Below, one piece after another: positions 1 through 8,355 of a DNA stretch of 64,000 bases (positions within the stretch are counted from its first letter, which is position 1; each line of letters starts with the position of its first letter). Location of the stretch: positions 3,757,501 through 3,821,500 of the forward strand of contig NZ_CP034346.1 of the NCBI RefSeq assembly GCF_003991425.1, given 5' to 3'. The stretch comes from Paenibacillus lutimineralis. GTDB lineage: Bacteria > Bacillota > Bacilli > Paenibacillales > Paenibacillaceae. A program made the position numbers and the translations under genes. Under the pieces are notes generated by a model. It searched no databases and was not told the origin of the DNA. It saw only the letters and a list, made by a program, of their open reading frames with translations.

Positions 1-59
1 AAAGTTGCAAAACTCATAATAGCGAGTTACAATTATGTAAATTGGCCATAAGGTAGATG

Positions 60-93
60 CCGCTTCGATATTGATGATCGAGGCGGTTTTTTT
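60..93 (+). terminator. intrinsic terminator
   Basis: A hairpin with arms CCGCTTCGAT and ATCGAGGCGG is followed directly by a run of seven T. A near-copy of this terminator lies at 521-556, which suggests a duplicated unit. Confidence 0.8.
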
Positions 94-146
94 GTCTTTT
101 AGATCTGTAGCTGAACAACAGGTGTGGCATAAGCCTCTCCCTATTC

Positions 147-332
147 TCTAACGAAACTACGTATCGTTATTTAAGCAAAAAAAGGCCTCACAAAATTCTA
201 ACGAAACTGGGTATCGCTATTTAGTGAAAAAGACAGGATTACTCCTCATTTTCGCTCAAATAACGATATGGTGTTTCGTTAGATTTGAAAAGGCATCAAT
301 TTTGCCTAAATAGCGTGTCACAGTTTCGTTAG
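147..332. repeat. 186-bp palindromic repeat, copy 1
   Basis: The repeat has two forward units of the type TAACGAAACT..TATCGYTATTT (starting near 149 and 199), then two units of the same sequence in inverted orientation ending in TTTCGTTAG (near 258-282 and 306-332). The units pair in nested fashion, and the spacers between them are also partly complementary, so the whole element is one long imperfect palindrome whose arms are each an internal duplication. Copy 2 (1277-1462) has the same length and is nearly identical. Both are preceded by the same AACAACAGGTGTGGCA stretch (about 114-129 and 1244-1259), so similarity starts about 37 bp before the palindrome. Confidence 0.85.
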
Positions 333-520
333 CGGGGTTGTGGCGACTAATGTTGCCAAGTTTTGTTCAATTAGGTTCTTGGAGCTCAATGGCAACTTAT
401 TCTTAGTGACGGCGCTCCGGTTGCACTAGTGGCATTGCAGTCAACCAACGACACTATCTAAATAGTTGTCAAATTCTAGGATGGAGGTTAAACTTATCCT
501 AATGTGGTCGTAAAGCATAC
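333..520. other. intergenic spacer, nothing recognised
   Basis: About 190 bp between the first palindromic repeat and the second terminator. I see no credible open frame, known RNA or convincing promoter here. Confidence 0.4.
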
Positions 521-556
521 GCCGCTTCGGTACTTATGTATCGAGGCGGCTTTTTT
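521..556 (+). terminator. terminator or attenuator just before the nuclease-like gene
   Basis: Arms GCCGCTTCGGTA and TATCGAGGCGGC are followed by TTTTTT. It ends about 34 bp before the only plausible start codon of the next gene. That gene is therefore either transcribed by read-through past this hairpin or from a very short upstream space. It resembles the terminator at 60-93. Confidence 0.75.
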
Positions 557-589
557 GTTATTAAAATTTCAAATCGGTGGTGAAGCAGA

Positions 590-1240
590 TTGTCAACATT
601 CGAGCAGATATATGAGGAATGGCTGGAGAAAAATATTGCTCAGGAAGAAAATCAAAGAAGACGTGAATTATTAGTAAAAGGACTGGGACATGGAACAATT
701 GAATTTCTACGCACCATTTGGTATCCCGCCGTTCAACATTTCGATCACTTATATCCTGAATGGGAAGTACGCGATTTTCATAACGGGTATCGTTACATCG
801 ATCTTGCCTATCTTCCTGGAACAATGAAAGGTGCCATCGAAATTCAAGGCTACGGCCCCCATGCTAGGGATCTTGACGTTAGACGGTTTAAGGACCTTTG
901 CTGGCGGCATAGCTTGTTAGCACTGGATCATTGGATCATTTTGCCGATTGCTTACCTTTCAATTAAAGATGAGCCGCAGCGATGTCAACAGCTTATCCTA
1001 TCATTCATTGGCAGGTTTATGGCTGTTGATGCGCCGCCCGAGCTAGATTATCTTGAAGCGGAAACCGTACGTTTTGCACTACGACAGTTCCATTCTTTTA
1101 GTCCGGCAGAGCTTGCAAATCACCTGAGCATTTCAGACCAATACGCACGGCGTATTTTACATAAGCTGGTATCTGCGAATCATTTGGAGGTAGCCACCGG
1201 AAGTAAGAGATATCGCAAATACCGTCTAAGAAACCTATGA
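590..1240 (+). CDS. putative PD-(D/E)XK-like nuclease with C-terminal winged helix
   Basis: A 216-residue protein. Residues about 68-110 contain YIDLAYLP, then AIEIQGYGPHARD and RRFKD. This order of Asp, Glu-x-Gln-Gly, His, and basic residues resembles the core of Vsr/DUF559-type nucleases (D..ExD/QG..H). The last ~50 residues (SPAELANHLSISDQYARRIL followed by a short strand) look like a winged helix-turn-helix. The start is TTG at 590, because an in-frame stop lies at 581-583 and the next Met is deep in the protein; GGTGGTGA upstream is a weak ribosome binding site. The gene sits between two near-identical palindromic repeats and directly behind a terminator-like hairpin. The nuclease call is my reading of motifs; a plain DNA-binding regulator is the alternative. 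Confidence 0.6.
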   Translation: MSTFEQIYEEWLEKNIAQEENQRRRELLVKGLGHGTIEFLRTIWYPAVQHFDHLYPEWEVRDFHNGYRYIDLAYLPGTMKGAIEIQGYGPHARDLDVRRFKDLCWRHSLLALDHWIILPIAYLSIKDEPQRCQQLILSFIGRFMAVDAPPELDYLEAETVRFALRQFHSFSPAELANHLSISDQYARRILHKLVSANHLEVATGSKRYRKYRLRNL

Positions 1241-1276
1241 GCCGAACAACAGGTGTGGCAAATACTCACCTTATTC

Positions 1277-1462
1277 TCTAACGAAACTACATATCGTTAT
1301 TTAAGCAAAAAAAGGCCTCACAAAATTCTAACGAAACTGGGTATCGCTATTTAGTGAAAAAGACAGGATTACTCCCCATTTTCGACCAAATAGCGATATG
1401 GTGTTTCGTTAGAACTCTCGAGGCCTCAAATTTACCTAAATAGCGTGTCACAGTTTCGTTAG
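1277..1462. repeat. 186-bp palindromic repeat, copy 2
   Basis: Same four-unit architecture and length as copy 1 at 147-332, with only scattered base changes. It begins 36 bp after the stop codon of the nuclease-like gene. With copy 1 it forms a direct repeat around that gene. Confidence 0.85.
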
Positions 1463-1574
1463 CGGGAGGTGTCCGGTGGCATAACGCCGCGATCCGGCCT
1501 TACCCGCAAGCAGCCAAGCATTTCCGCTGAGTGTGACTCATGAGCCGCTGCAGAAGAGCTTGCAAAATGCTCAA

Positions 1575-2780
1575 TTACTTTACTTCAACCGATTGTAGAT
1601 CCTGGTTTGAGCCTTTTTTTAAAGTTAACATCACAATGAAGGAAACGCAGTATAAGGCAGCCAAGTAGATCATTACGACCGTCATGTCATACCTTTGAAG
1701 AATATAGCCAACAAAAATTGGTGAAAATCCTCCTATAGCTCTACCGAAGTTAAAAATCGTATTTGTCGCCGTACTTCGAATTTGTACAGGATAAAAATTA
1801 CCAATTAAAGCTCCATACCCGGCGAACATGCCATTCGAGAAAAAGCCGACAATCGCGCCACCGAGTAAAATGGCGATACTTCCAGTTGCGTAAGAGTATA
1901 AAAACACAGCACATGCTGATGCAATCAAAAATATACCAAAAGCCCGCTTTGCGCCAAATCGATCCATAAATCGGCCAAACGCAAGCATCCCAATAATCAT
2001 GCCAACCGCTGTACTAATTGTCCATAAAGCAGAGCTTGAAACCGATAAACCTTGAGATTTCTGCAACATAGATGGTAACCAAATCATTAAGCCATTGTAG
2101 CCGGCAATTTGCACAGTTGCCATAATAATCAATGAAATTGTTGTCATCGATGTTCTAGGCGTCGCAAAAAGCCCGGCTAACTTCCCTTTATTGTCCTCTT
2201 TTTTATTTTTTTGAGCAGCCAGCCATTCCGGTGATTCCTCAAGATTCTTACGTACAATAAAGGCGAAAATAACAGGTAACACACCAACTAAGAATAAAGC
2301 TCTCCACCCTAAAGTTGGTAGAATAACAGCACTGAGCAATGCTGCTAAAATAACCCCGTACTGAGCACCTACACTAACATATGAAGAAGCTCTCCCTTGC
2401 TTATTCTTTGGCCAGGCCTCAGCAACAAGAGCCATACCTATTCCGTATTCGCCTCCTGCGCCAAGACCTGCAATAAATCTATAAATATATACTTGTTCAA
2501 TATTCGTTGCGAGTCCAGTTAGAGCTGTTCCAATGGCAAACAACAAGACAGTGTACGTAAACACTTTTACCCGCCCATACTTATCAGCTAAAACCCCAAA
2601 AATAATTCCACCTAACAGCATACCAATATTCGTGATGGATGAAATCAGTCCACCCGTTGCGAGATCAATGTTAAATTCTGAAATAATCATTGTCATCGCA
2701 AAGGAAATAAACATGATGTCCATCCCTTCTAACGTTAAACCAGCTACTGAAGCTACCACTGTTTTCTTACGATAATCCAT
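1575..2780 (-). CDS. MFS transporter, probably for a pyrimidine-related substrate
   Basis: A 401-residue, 12-helix major facilitator protein. It has the signature loop GVLADKYGRVKV after helix 2 and the matching GRFMDRFGAKRA loop in the second half. It is closest in style to aromatic-acid/sugar-porter type MFS members, with RFIAGLGAGGEYG in helix 4. The start ATG at 2780 is preceded by GGAGGAG. It stands alone, behind a long leader (2781-3067) with a good sigma-A promoter, a PyrR-type RNA loop and an intrinsic terminator. From that leader I infer uptake or exchange of a pyrimidine or precursor such as orotate or uracil. The substrate cannot be read from the protein itself. Confidence 0.85.
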   Translation of the reverse strand: MDYRKKTVVASVAGLTLEGMDIMFISFAMTMIISEFNIDLATGGLISSITNIGMLLGGIIFGVLADKYGRVKVFTYTVLLFAIGTALTGLATNIEQVYIYRFIAGLGAGGEYGIGMALVAEAWPKNKQGRASSYVSVGAQYGVILAALLSAVILPTLGWRALFLVGVLPVIFAFIVRKNLEESPEWLAAQKNKKEDNKGKLAGLFATPRTSMTTISLIIMATVQIAGYNGLMIWLPSMLQKSQGLSVSSSALWTISTAVGMIIGMLAFGRFMDRFGAKRAFGIFLIASACAVFLYSYATGSIAILLGGAIVGFFSNGMFAGYGALIGNFYPVQIRSTATNTIFNFGRAIGGFSPIFVGYILQRYDMTVVMIYLAALYCVSFIVMLTLKKGSNQDLQSVEVK

Positions 2781-2858
2781 TTTAGCGCTCCTCCAATTTC
2801 TTGTTGTTAAAACCTCTTTTAGGTGTTTGAGGGAATGGATTACACAAACTTCTCCATT

Positions 2859-2894
2859 CTCTTTTGAAGCCTCACGGGACTTCTTTTAAAAGAG
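2859..2894 (-). promoter_or_regulatory. second PyrR-like RNA loop
   Basis: On the minus strand a stem CTCTTTT/AAAAGAG encloses AGTCCCGTGAGGCTTC, close to the conserved PyrR-binding loop. It lies after the terminator of the first element. No second T-tract terminator follows, only a hairpin GAATGGA/TCCATTC, so it may be a degenerate second attenuator. Confidence 0.6.
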
Positions 2895-2910
2895 TCACAT
2901 AAAAAACATA

Positions 2911-2945
2911 ATAAAAAGCCCTTCCGTCACAGAGGACAAAAGGGC
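2911..2945 (-). terminator. attenuator terminator of the MFS leader
   Basis: Minus-strand stem GCCCTT..AAGGGC with inner GTC/GAC pairing, followed by TTTTT. It lies between the first PyrR-like loop and the gene, the standard place for a pyr attenuator. Confidence 0.85.
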
Positions 2946-2988
2946 ATGTAAATACATAGATATTATTAATCTTATAACATCAAGTACC

Positions 2989-3019
2989 CCTTTTCAGCCT
3001 CTCTGGACCGTTTTAAAGG
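2989..3019 (-). promoter_or_regulatory. PyrR-binding anti-antiterminator loop
   Basis: On the minus strand CCTTT and AAAGG form a stem around the conserved loop GGTCCAGAGAGGCTGA. This matches the PyrR recognition loop known from Bacillus pyr operon leaders (UCCAGAGAGGCU). In that mechanism UMP-bound PyrR stabilises the loop and lets the downstream terminator form, so expression should rise when pyrimidines are scarce. Confidence 0.85.
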
Positions 3020-3037
3020 AAAATTATTTCGTGTTAC

Positions 3038-3067
3038 ATAGTAGCAAAATAGAATAGGTGATGTCAA
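3038..3067 (-). promoter_or_regulatory. sigma-A promoter of the MFS leader
   Basis: On the minus strand TTGACA (3067-3062) and TACTAT (3043-3038) are separated by 18 bp. Transcription would start near 3030 and run through the PyrR-like loop and terminator into the transporter gene. Confidence 0.75.
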
Positions 3068-3084
3068 TAGCTATGATGAATTCG

Positions 3085-3269
3085 CTAACGAAACTACAGA
3101 TCATTATTCAGGCCAAAAAAGGCCTCAAAAAAATCTAACGAAACGTGGTAGCGTTATTCTTTGAAAAAAGCGGGGATAAGCCCGAATTTTGCTTAAATAG
3201 CGATATGGTGTTTCGTTAGATTTAAAAAGGCCTCAATATTGCCTAAATAGCGTGTCACAGTTTCGTTAA
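3085..3269. repeat. palindromic repeat, copy 3
   Basis: The same two-forward plus two-inverted unit structure as copies 1 and 2, starting CTAACGAAACT and ending CAGTTTCGTTA. It is more diverged inside and 185 bp long. It lies between the MFS promoter and the end of the DUF4132 gene. Confidence 0.8.
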
Positions 3270-3348
3270 CGGGATTATACCACCAAAGGTACGAGCGTGT
3301 TGCCACTAGCCTCTAGCCACTAGCGCCCAGCTCCCAATATCTGCCCCT

Positions 3349-6300
3349 TTATAACTGCATCAAAATTTGCGGATCCTTGATTTTGTTATCTTCGGCTAGC
3401 AACACGACCTTGGACAGTACTTCAGCCGTTCTCGGGTCCTCATCCATAAACGGCAAGAACAACCGTCCGCGATGCTGAGAGTGCACTGGAATAATGTTCA
3501 ATGCCCCGGTTCCTTGTTTGTATGCTATGCCACTACCAAGATGAATAGCGTATTCCCCAAGCTTGCCTTCGATGTGAGCAAAATTGCCGTCCAGTCTCAC
3601 CTTATCCAGCTTGAGCAGACGTAAGGACTCCTCCACGATCACTTTTCGCAGTTCGATCGTCGTCAGGCTCGCCTCCGGATCCACGCCTCCGACATGCGCT
3701 GTGCTGACAACAAGATCGATGTCTCGCATCGTTTCTGAGAACAAGATCGGTGGTACCTCAGCTATAGGAATATGTTTATACGTTTTCCGGTCGAGGAACT
3801 CCACCGCCTCCAACGTCGGAGCTTCTGTATCCGCAGGCGAGAACCAATCCGCCATCGCATAGACCGTAGCGATAATATTTTCCCGATAATGCACCTTTTG
3901 CAGGCCCGATTCGTAGTTGACTGTCCAACCGCGTCCGCGCAACAGCGCTACCGTCTTGCTTGGCTGTACCTGGTGCCCGGCATAACGCTGCGATCCAGTC
4001 TTGCCTGCTCGTTCATCTTCGTTCACAAGATACAGCTCGCGGAATACTTGCTTGAACGGCTGCCGGATGCCACGGGAGAACAAATCGCGTTGATAGTCGC
4101 TCCATTCGCCGCTCTCGTAAAGATCCAGTGGATGGGCAATCGTCAGCTGATCCTTGTCTGCAAGCACCCAGGCATCGCCGGACGGTTCAACCAGTCGCAA
4201 AGTACCATCCTCTGTTGCCGTGAAATATCCAAGCTGCTGATCCGCTTTGAACACTAACGCAGCAACTAGCGGACGTAGCACCGGACTCGCTGACAAGGCC
4301 GCCAGTTCACTAGCGCGGAAATAACTTTGCTCTGCCATAGAACGCTCTAATTCCCGCTTTGCACGACGGTATTGATCTGTCAACTCCGTCTTAGCTTGCT
4401 TGAGCTGCTCAATATAAACGTTCTTCTTGAATCTCGCCGGTACCGATTTTAGCAACTTCCCTTTGCTAGTTACTTCTAATTCGGCTTTACCTTCTTCGTC
4501 CACCGTCAGGTGCACATTTGTATCTGTATCCAAAGCGTATGGCTCAAAAAGACCGGCCAATTGCTCCAGCATGCGAGCTTCCATATCCCAAGTCAGCCGA
4601 ATCACATCGGCGTATCCAGCGCTACGAGCCAGATTGCCAAGTGCAATTTGCCCGGCCGTACCTTCGCTCGCACGCCGCTGTGCACCGAATCCCCTACTCT
4701 GCTTTAAGAATTCCTGAATAAAGTTATATCTCTCGCGTAAATCCTGCTCCGGATTAGATGCAAACGGGATCAAACTGTACGCCAGCAAATGCTCCTTATT
4801 CCGCTTATCGATGACGGATCTCTTCATGTCATCGAGACGCAATTGTCCGAGCACGGCATCGGCAAACAATTGTGAGCGGCGGTGATTGGATCCTGCGGAA
4901 ATATACTTTGCGCAATCATATAACTGGCGGAAGCGTTCTTCACCTATGGTGCGATATGCTTCATTAAACCAATTGACGTCAAATGCTCCATCGTTAAAGT
5001 CCTGCGGCGTAATCGGTGAGTAATGGGCGACAATGGTCTCCTTTTCCGCTGAGAAGCTCTCATTGATATGGGCATGGAAATACCAAGCCGCGCTGCGAAG
5101 CCCCTCCCAGCCCAAATACTTGGCTACAATTTCGATCCATTGCGGTGCATACATAGCAGCTTCAAGCAGAAGCTTCTCCGTGATTCCCGTTCCCTGGAGC
5201 AATTGCCCTAGCTTCTCCTCATCCTCCCCATCACGCGGATAACAAATCTTCAGGAGATGGCTGAGCGACTCCTTCTTCGTCGTCTGGTTACTGTAACCAT
5301 AAATATATCCACGAACAAACGTCTCACCGCGCAAGCTCGTCAGTATACGGATCAATGGTTCCATACCATAAATACGCTCGAAAGACATCGTGAACTTAGT
5401 GGCATCCGTTGACAAATCGCCGCGAGCAAGCTCAATATCAAGTAGACGAGATACGATTCGCTCACGCAGCTCGATCAGCTGCTCTTGTCGATTCACCAGT
5501 GTATCCCGTGGTGAGGTCAGCTCACGCATGTGACTACGTGCATCCCCGCCAAGTAATTCCTTGAACAATTCGTTCTCTCCGATCAACTCCAGCAAAAATG
5601 CTCTGAAATATTGGTCTACATCAAGAATCGAATAACGATCCTCCTCATCCATTTCTCCTCTCCGCAGATCATATTGAACCGCCGTTCGGAAGAAAGAGCG
5701 GAATGACTCCACATCATGGACACGGCTCTGCAAAATGGAATACAAAGGATCTGCCGCCACTAGCCACACGGGTTGATCCTGCTTCTCCAGCTGTTTCACA
5801 TCGCTCGTCATCACTTTGATCAGAGCGGCTTCCGCCAACTCATACGTGTCGCCTCTCTTGCTGTCGATAAAGCAAGCAGACACCAACGTCATCACCTGTT
5901 GGGTATATCGCAGATCATCCAACATTTCCAATACTTCCAGGATGCTCTCCAGCGGCAGATGCTGTTCCAGGAATTGTCTCCGTCCGCCCTCTAAAAGCTT
6001 GGTCTTCCTCATTAGATCGTAGTCAAAAACATCGGAAAAATGACTGTAGAATGAATCTACTCCATACTTCAGATTTTTCATTTGCAGAGTGAGATGAAGT
6101 CCCATTAGCTCCTGTGTGCTCACTCCACTCTCTTCATAAAACTTCTGCCACTTCTCAGCTAAAGGATAATGCTGCAGTTCACTTCCTGTCTCGAAGTGAT
6201 CGTGATCCAGCACCTCCCTCCAATTCTTGTACGATATAGGCCTTAACTCAGCTCCGATGAGCTTAGATTCTTTATGGCCACTGTAATACTCAACCTCGTA

Positions 6301-8340
6301 TTCGGTATCACGATATTCATGCACCAACTCATCCAATCCATGCAGAAACTTGCTTGCTCGTTCTGTAGAGACCATCAAAATTTGCCTCAGGTCTACCCCA
6401 GATACATCTCGCTGCTCCAGCAGCCAAGCCTCCGTCTGCTGCGGATCGTAAAGACCAAAGCCGTTCTCGGCGCTAAAACCGTTGTCCTGCTTCAATTTAT
6501 CAAGCAGCTGTCTTTCCTTAGGCGACGGACTCGTGATGCGATCTGCCCACGGCTTCAACTGTTCGTATTGCTCCGCGCGATCCTGATCGTCTTTGAGCTC
6601 TGTTAATAATTCAAGTCCAGCAAGACGCTGCAACTCACCTTTAGCCAACAACAGCCGTTCTAGACTTAGGGACAGCAATTCTCCTGGCTGATGCAGGAGG
6701 ATATCGATGGCATTCTGCCGTAGTGATCCTGTCTTAAGCTTAAGCAAGTCTTCAACCAGCTTCTGCTCGTTCCCATGCAATGTCAGCTTCTTCACTTGGC
6801 GTAGCGCATGCTCGCGATTGGTCATGCTCTTATCGGAGAGGGAAGCGAAAATAAAAGCCCGCTGCTTCTCAGAACTAGAATCACCTGCGAAATAATTGAT
6901 CAAATCGCCCCTCAGATCTGGACTCATTTGCGCAGACATATCAATCAGCTCGGCGATCCACTCAGAGTCCATATCGTAAGCGGTCAAATATAACATTTTG
7001 CGCAGTACCAGATCAGAGGAATAGTGGAATCCCGCAAAATCAAGCACTGCCGATACGCCCGATTTCTCCTTCACTGGAACCGCTTTGAGAATCGCTTTGA
7101 AACGCTCAAATTCCTGCTTTCTTGTTACCTTATCTTCCAACGCAGGCGTGCGCTTGACCTTCAGAACACGCTGCTCGATCCCGCCAACATGCCATTCATA
7201 TTCATAATCGTAGCTATAGTTCTGCAATATCCAATACAACAGCTCCGGATCATTCTCATTCAAGTTGTTCCGAGCAATTTCAAACTTCACGGCCTGGTTC
7301 TGACTGTTCGCCAGTACATATTGAGCGACTACCTTCTGATAGTACTCACCGTTCTCCATCAAATACTTGATCTGTTCCGGAAGTACCTCTTCCTCATGAA
7401 CAGCGGAAGCCCAGAGGCTAATGTATACCTGATTGGCATTTGCGGAAGTAAGCCACTCTCGACGCTGCTTCTCATCAGTAAGCGCGGTATAAGCCTGCAG
7501 TAACAGTTGGCCTGCCACACGTTGATTTGCTGCTTCCAGCCCCATGCCGGTCCAGGTACCAAGAGCACGCACAATCGAGCTGAACCGGAACAAGTCGTGA
7601 TCCAAAATAACTTTCAGCAAATACAAATTCGCCTGTAGCGTACCCGCATCCATCTGCTCGGCAATCGATTGGCGAAGTCCTTCCTGCAGCCGTGCTGCGA
7701 TAAGCAACTCTCCAACCATCGTATATACATCCTCGCGATGGCTGATCAGAATCCCCTTGATCATTTCAGGCTTAAGGAGAGCCGTCTGGTTATCGCCATA
7801 AATGATCTCTCTTAGCGTCTCTTCTACCCAGCCATCACCATGGTCGAGTTCATAAGCAATCAAATCTGGAATCACTCGATTGATCCAGTAGATCCGCTCG
7901 ATGGTATAATCCGGTTTAGTCAGGTAATCCCGTAGCGAAAACTGCAAAGATTCGGCAGCGAAGAGTTCTTTGATTTTGCCAAGAATCATGTTCAAATGGA
8001 CTTCAGGCCGCTGTGTTCTGAACGGTCTCCGGTAATACCCACTCGCATACGGAAACTCAACCGCATGCCGGATAATGTAATTTACCATTTCTGCCGTCTT
8101 CTCGTCAGTCAGAGCAAGCATCGTTTGCTCAAGCGGATCATAGAAGCTATCCGGCCGTTTGCCACTGAGCCTAGTCAATTCCTTATACAGTGCCATATAT
8201 TCATCACTATCGGAATTAATATAAGGCTCACGAATGAGCTTGTATAATTCCCGAACCACCGTATCCTCGCCTGCCTCGGTCTCTTTGACCCTAGCTTCGA
8301 TCGCTGTCCAATATTGTTCTTCCTGAGTCAGAGCCTTCAT
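3349..8340 (-). CDS. giant DUF4132 (MolR/YehI-type) protein
   Basis: A 1663-residue soluble protein with no signal peptide or membrane helix. The N-terminal ~1100 residues are largely helical and repeat-like, suggesting a HEAT-type scaffold. The C-terminal ~450 residues match the DUF4132 pattern known from E. coli MolR and YehI, with a conserved tail around residues 1560-1663 (IELRKVIVEESLRLLKLDKV, then HLGSGIAYKQGTG and GRLFLPFMDEDP). The start ATG is preceded by GGAGGGAG. It is 15 bp downstream of a small beta-grasp-like gene, so the two are probably one operon. In MolR a WGR domain is fused to DUF4132; here a WGR-like domain is on a separate gene at 19710. The biochemical role of DUF4132 is unknown. 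Confidence 0.8.
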   Translation of the reverse strand: MKALTQEEQYWTAIEARVKETEAGEDTVVRELYKLIREPYINSDSDEYMALYKELTRLSGKRPDSFYDPLEQTMLALTDEKTAEMVNYIIRHAVEFPYASGYYRRPFRTQRPEVHLNMILGKIKELFAAESLQFSLRDYLTKPDYTIERIYWINRVIPDLIAYELDHGDGWVEETLREIIYGDNQTALLKPEMIKGILISHREDVYTMVGELLIAARLQEGLRQSIAEQMDAGTLQANLYLLKVILDHDLFRFSSIVRALGTWTGMGLEAANQRVAGQLLLQAYTALTDEKQRREWLTSANANQVYISLWASAVHEEEVLPEQIKYLMENGEYYQKVVAQYVLANSQNQAVKFEIARNNLNENDPELLYWILQNYSYDYEYEWHVGGIEQRVLKVKRTPALEDKVTRKQEFERFKAILKAVPVKEKSGVSAVLDFAGFHYSSDLVLRKMLYLTAYDMDSEWIAELIDMSAQMSPDLRGDLINYFAGDSSSEKQRAFIFASLSDKSMTNREHALRQVKKLTLHGNEQKLVEDLLKLKTGSLRQNAIDILLHQPGELLSLSLERLLLAKGELQRLAGLELLTELKDDQDRAEQYEQLKPWADRITSPSPKERQLLDKLKQDNGFSAENGFGLYDPQQTEAWLLEQRDVSGVDLRQILMVSTERASKFLHGLDELVHEYRDTEYEVEYYSGHKESKLIGAELRPISYKNWREVLDHDHFETGSELQHYPLAEKWQKFYEESGVSTQELMGLHLTLQMKNLKYGVDSFYSHFSDVFDYDLMRKTKLLEGGRRQFLEQHLPLESILEVLEMLDDLRYTQQVMTLVSACFIDSKRGDTYELAEAALIKVMTSDVKQLEKQDQPVWLVAADPLYSILQSRVHDVESFRSFFRTAVQYDLRRGEMDEEDRYSILDVDQYFRAFLLELIGENELFKELLGGDARSHMRELTSPRDTLVNRQEQLIELRERIVSRLLDIELARGDLSTDATKFTMSFERIYGMEPLIRILTSLRGETFVRGYIYGYSNQTTKKESLSHLLKICYPRDGEDEEKLGQLLQGTGITEKLLLEAAMYAPQWIEIVAKYLGWEGLRSAAWYFHAHINESFSAEKETIVAHYSPITPQDFNDGAFDVNWFNEAYRTIGEERFRQLYDCAKYISAGSNHRRSQLFADAVLGQLRLDDMKRSVIDKRNKEHLLAYSLIPFASNPEQDLRERYNFIQEFLKQSRGFGAQRRASEGTAGQIALGNLARSAGYADVIRLTWDMEARMLEQLAGLFEPYALDTDTNVHLTVDEEGKAELEVTSKGKLLKSVPARFKKNVYIEQLKQAKTELTDQYRRAKRELERSMAEQSYFRASELAALSASPVLRPLVAALVFKADQQLGYFTATEDGTLRLVEPSGDAWVLADKDQLTIAHPLDLYESGEWSDYQRDLFSRGIRQPFKQVFRELYLVNEDERAGKTGSQRYAGHQVQPSKTVALLRGRGWTVNYESGLQKVHYRENIIATVYAMADWFSPADTEAPTLEAVEFLDRKTYKHIPIAEVPPILFSETMRDIDLVVSTAHVGGVDPEASLTTIELRKVIVEESLRLLKLDKVRLDGNFAHIEGKLGEYAIHLGSGIAYKQGTGALNIIPVHSQHRGRLFLPFMDEDPRTAEVLSKVVLLAEDNKIKDPQILMQL

Positions 8341-8355
8341 AATCTCCCTCCATGT

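Noticed and set aside
1..59. 3' end of a gene at the left edge
   Set aside because: Too short and without a supported frame; only the following terminator is clear.
147..332. Palindromic repeats as simple terminators or CRISPR
   Set aside because: No T-runs after the stems, no spacer variation, and a fixed four-unit plan of 185-186 bp.
561..824. Minus-strand open frame of 87 codons
   Set aside because: It runs antisense to the nuclease-like gene, crosses its start and the leader, and has no ribosome binding site or recognisable domain.
7024..7503. 159-codon plus-strand frame inside the DUF4132 gene
   Set aside because: Antisense to a clear long coding region; composition reflects the opposite frame.
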